Origin: Pseudomonadota bacterium
GTDB taxonomy: Bacteria > Pseudomonadota > Gammaproteobacteria > SZUA-229
Assembly (NCBI GenBank): GCA_030673345.1
Contig: DAOVJH010000031.1
Coordinates: 1-9,287 of the forward strand
Length of the DNA: 9,287 nucleotides
Direction: 5' to 3'
The position numbers and the translations under genes are program-made. Positions 7,061 to 9,287 of this stretch are shown here, piece by piece. The stretch's first letter is position 1; each line of letters starts with the position of its first letter. The notes below the pieces were generated by a model, which was not told where the DNA came from, did no database searches, and was given only the letters and a program-made list of their open reading frames with translations.

Positions 7061-7348
7061 ATGTCAATCGAGGTTGATGAAGTTAAAAAGATAGCCAAAT
7101 TAGCATGTTTAAATGTCGAGGAGGCGGATGTTCAGGCCTACGCTACGAATCTATCGAATATTCTTGATCTGGTCGCACAGATGAATGCCGTTGATACCAC
7201 CGGTGTTACCCCGATGTCACACCCTTTCGATGCTGTCCAGCGTTTACGAGAAGATGTCGTGACGGAAACTGATCGCCGCGAAGATTTTCAGGCGATAGCG
7301 CCAAAAACCGAAGATGGCCTTTACCTGGTTCCCAAGGTCATCGAGTAA
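7061..7348 (+). CDS. gatC: Aspartyl/glutamyl-tRNA amidotransferase subunit C
   Basis: This 95-residue protein is the small subunit that wraps between GatA and GatB in the tRNA-dependent amidotransferase GatCAB and stabilises the complex. It begins MSIEVDEVKKIAKLACLNV, followed by the helical region with LSNILDLVAQMNAVDT (31-46), then VTPMSHPFDAVQRLREDVV (49-67), the GatC pattern with HP and RxD, and a C-terminal segment ending LYLVPKVIE that is usual for the family. Length is typical. It is the first gene of the rightward unit, 68 bp before gatA, with a good ribosome binding site and the divergent promoter region upstream. Nothing odd is seen. Confidence 0.95.
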   Translation: MSIEVDEVKKIAKLACLNVEEADVQAYATNLSNILDLVAQMNAVDTTGVTPMSHPFDAVQRLREDVVTETDRREDFQAIAPKTEDGLYLVPKVIE

Positions 7349-7416
7349 ACCTCAAAACGGCCAAATAACAGAATTTGGAACGCTGAAAATAATTAAAAGA
7401 TTTATAGAGTCATTCA

Positions 7417-8889
7417 ATGAGTAACTACCATACAAAAACAGTCACTGAGCTCTCAGCCATGCTGCAGGCAGGAGAGGTCAGCAGTGTCGAGTTAACCCGA
7501 TTTTTCCTCGATCGCATTAAAAGCAGCGATGACAAATTGAACAGTTTTATTACTGTCTGTGAAGAAGAAGCATTAGCGCAGGCAAAAGAATCGGATGAAA
7601 AATTAAAAGCCGGTAATGCGCCAGCGTTAACCGGTGTGCCGATTGCGCACAAAGATATATTCTGCACCAATGGCGTGAAGACAAGCTGTGGATCTAAGAT
7701 GCTGGATAATTTTATTTCACCTTACGATGCAACCGTTGTTACCAATATGCGCAATGCCGGTGTGGTGATGCTGGGTAAAACCAATATGGATGAGTTCGCG
7801 ATGGGTTCATCAAATGAGACCAGTTATTACGGTGCAGTAAAAAACCCTTGGAATCTAAAAGCTGTACCTGGCGGTTCATCGGGTGGTTCGGCTGCAGCGG
7901 TTGGCGCAAGATTAGCGCCTGCATCGACCGGTACTGATACCGGTGGCTCGATCCGGCAGCCGGCAGCGTTCTGTGGCATCACCGGCTTAAAACCGACCTA
8001 TGGTCGGGTTTCACGTTTCGGCATGATCGCATTTGCCTCCAGTCTCGATCAGGCTGGACCGATGGCGCAGAGCGCCAGTGACTGCGCGTTACTGTTAAAC
8101 GCGATGGCAGGGTTTGATGAAAAAGATTCCACCAGTATCGAAAAAGAAGTACCCGATTATTCGGCAGATCTGGATAAACCGTTAGATGGTTTACGTATCG
8201 GCCTGCCAAAAGAATATTTTGCACATAGCGAAGGCGGTATGGATGCGGAAGTTGAAGCCGCAATCAAAACGGCGCTCGATCAATACAAGGCGATGGGTGC
8301 CGAATTAATCGAGATCGAGTTGCCAAACAGTGGTATCTCAGTGCCGGTATATTATGTTGTTGCCCCTGCAGAATGTTCGACAAACTTATCGCGTTTTGAT
8401 GGCGTGCGTTATGGTTACCGCTGTGAAGACCCTAAGGATCTGAATGATCTGTATACCCGTTCACGCGGTGAAGCGTTTGGCGCAGAAGTACAGCGCCGTA
8501 TAATGGTGGGCACCTATGCGCTGTCATCCGGTTATTATGATGCGTATTATTTGAAAGCACAGCAACTGCGTCATCTGATCAGCGATGATTTTACCAGGGC
8601 TTACGAAAAAGTAGACGTCATCATGGCGCCGGCAACGCCGGAGACGGCTTTTAATATCGGTGAAAAAACCGATGATCCGATCTCCATGTACCTTTCTGAT
8701 ATCTACACCATTGCAGTCAATCTTGCAGGAATACCAGCGATGTCTATCCCGGTTGGTTTTGTCAATGGTATGCCAGTGGGAATGCAGATCATGGGTAACC
8801 ATTTTGAAGAAGCAAAACTATTAAATGTTGCACATAAATATCAGCAGGCAACCGATTGGCACACCCGTCTGCCAGAGGAGTTTAAGTGA
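7417..8889 (+). CDS. gatA: Aspartyl/glutamyl-tRNA amidotransferase subunit A
   Basis: This 490-residue amidase-signature enzyme hydrolyses glutamine and sends the ammonia to GatB, where mischarged Glu-tRNA(Gln) or Asp-tRNA(Asn) is amidated. The Ser-cisSer-Lys triad is visible as K79 (in IAHKD), S154 (in [10 protein letters not shown], 151-160) and S178 (in [10 protein letters not shown], 173-182). These positions equal those I recall for Staphylococcus aureus GatA. Other conserved blocks are [15 protein letters not shown] (118-132), [20 protein letters not shown] (190-209) and the C-terminal [13 protein letters not shown] (435-447). Length is normal with no frameshift. AGAG seven bases upstream supports ATG 7417. 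Its stop overlaps the gatB start as ATGA, so the two are translationally linked. Confidence 0.98.
   Translation: MSNYHTKTVTELSAMLQAGEVSSVELTRFFLDRIKSSDDKLNSFITVCEEEALAQAKESDEKLKAGNAPALTGVPIAHKDIFCTNGVKTSCGSKMLDNFISPYDATVVTNMRNAGVVMLGKTNMDEFAMGSSNETSYYGAVKNPWNLKAVPGGSSGGSAAAVGARLAPASTGTDTGGSIRQPAAFCGITGLKPTYGRVSRFGMIAFASSLDQAGPMAQSASDCALLLNAMAGFDEKDSTSIEKEVPDYSADLDKPLDGLRIGLPKEYFAHSEGGMDAEVEAAIKTALDQYKAMGAELIEIELPNSGISVPVYYVVAPAECSTNLSRFDGVRYGYRCEDPKDLNDLYTRSRGEAFGAEVQRRIMVGTYALSSGYYDAYYLKAQQLRHLISDDFTRAYEKVDVIMAPATPETAFNIGEKTDDPISMYLSDIYTIAVNLAGIPAMSIPVGFVNGMPVGMQIMGNHFEEAKLLNVAHKYQQATDWHTRLPEEFK
8874..8880 (+). promoter_or_regulatory. Ribosome binding site of gatB inside gatA
   Basis: AGAGGAG within the last gatA codons lies eight bases before ATG 8889. 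A GTG directly before it (8886-8888) is also in frame, but the ATG gives the usual GatB N-terminus ([12 protein letters not shown]). Confidence 0.75.
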
Positions 8890-9287
8890 TGAGCTGGGAA
8901 GTCGTTATCGGGCTGGAGATTCACGCTCAATTAGCCACCAAATCAAAAATTTTCTCAGGCGCCAGTACGGCCTACGGTGCCGAACCGAATACGCAGACAA
9001 GTGTGGTCGATATTGCACTGCCGGGTGTCTTGCCGGTGTTGAATAAAGAAGCGGTGCACATGGCCGTTAAATTCGGCATGGCGATCGGTGCTGAAGTGGC
9101 TGACCGTTCTGTATTCGACCGTAAAAATTATTTTTATCCTGATCTGCCCAAAGGTTATCAGATATCGCAATTTGAATTACCGGTCGTCGGCCTGGGCTCG
9201 ATCGACATCGAACTGGAAAATGGCGAAACAAAAACCATCGGCGTCACCCGTGCACACCTCGAAGAGGATGCAGGTAAGTCATTGCAC
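8889..9287 (+). CDS. gatB: Aspartyl/glutamyl-tRNA amidotransferase subunit B, N-terminal part
   Basis: The first 133 codons of gatB are present; the gene runs off the right end of the window, and full-length members are around 480 residues. GatB binds the mischarged tRNA, activates the acyl group with ATP and completes the transamidation with ammonia from GatA. Seen here are [13 protein letters not shown] (3-15), KSKIFSGA (18-25), [13 protein letters not shown] (44-56), [19 protein letters not shown] (78-96) and [11 protein letters not shown] (120-130). E10, H12 and E125 match residues I recall as Mg-binding in S. aureus GatB. The start overlaps the gatA stop (ATGA). No internal stop is present. 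Confidence 0.97.
   Translation, partial: MSWEVVIGLEIHAQLATKSKIFSGASTAYGAEPNTQTSVVDIALPGVLPVLNKEAVHMAVKFGMAIGAEVADRSVFDRKNYFYPDLPKGYQISQFELPVVGLGSIDIELENGETKTIGVTRAHLEEDAGKSLH

Overview
The window looks like a chromosomal segment of a gammaproteobacterium. MreB, MreC, MreD and the GatCAB subunits all read as gammaproteobacterial-type proteins. The arrangement mreBCD on one strand, divergent from gatC-gatA-gatB on the other, is one I know from Pseudomonas and relatives. GC content is moderate and intergenic DNA is AT-rich. I cannot name a genus. There is no IS element, tRNA, rRNA, CRISPR array or phage gene.

Layout: 1-102 is an AT-rich upstream region. 103-3039 (+) encodes a 978-residue membrane HD-GYP protein (dCache sensor, HAMP, GAF, HD-GYP with a long insertion). 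3063-4085 (+) encodes a 340-residue membrane sensor with a four-helix-type periplasmic domain and one PAS domain, but no output domain. The pair converges on mreD with an 18-bp gap. 4104-6690 (-) holds mreB, mreC and mreD, transcribed in that order. 6691-7060 is a 370-bp divergent promoter region rich in small repeats. 7061-9287 (+) holds gatC, gatA and the first 133 codons of gatB, which is cut by the window end.

How the genes work together: MreB filaments with MreC and MreD direct lateral-wall peptidoglycan synthesis. GatCAB amidates Glu-tRNA(Gln) and/or Asp-tRNA(Asn). The HD-GYP protein probably senses a periplasmic ligand and a cytoplasmic GAF signal and hydrolyses cyclic-di-GMP or a related nucleotide. 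The adjacent PAS protein resembles the sensory half of a GGDEF/EAL-type protein with its catalytic half missing, so it may work through a partner or be a remnant.

The best candidates for something new are the HD-GYP plus output-less sensor pair and the repeats in the mreB/gatC divergent region: a perfect 10-bp tandem repeat in the mreB leader, an 8-bp perfect inverted repeat, and phased A/T tracts before gatC. The rest is well-known housekeeping DNA, and I do not see clear evidence for an undescribed multi-gene system.
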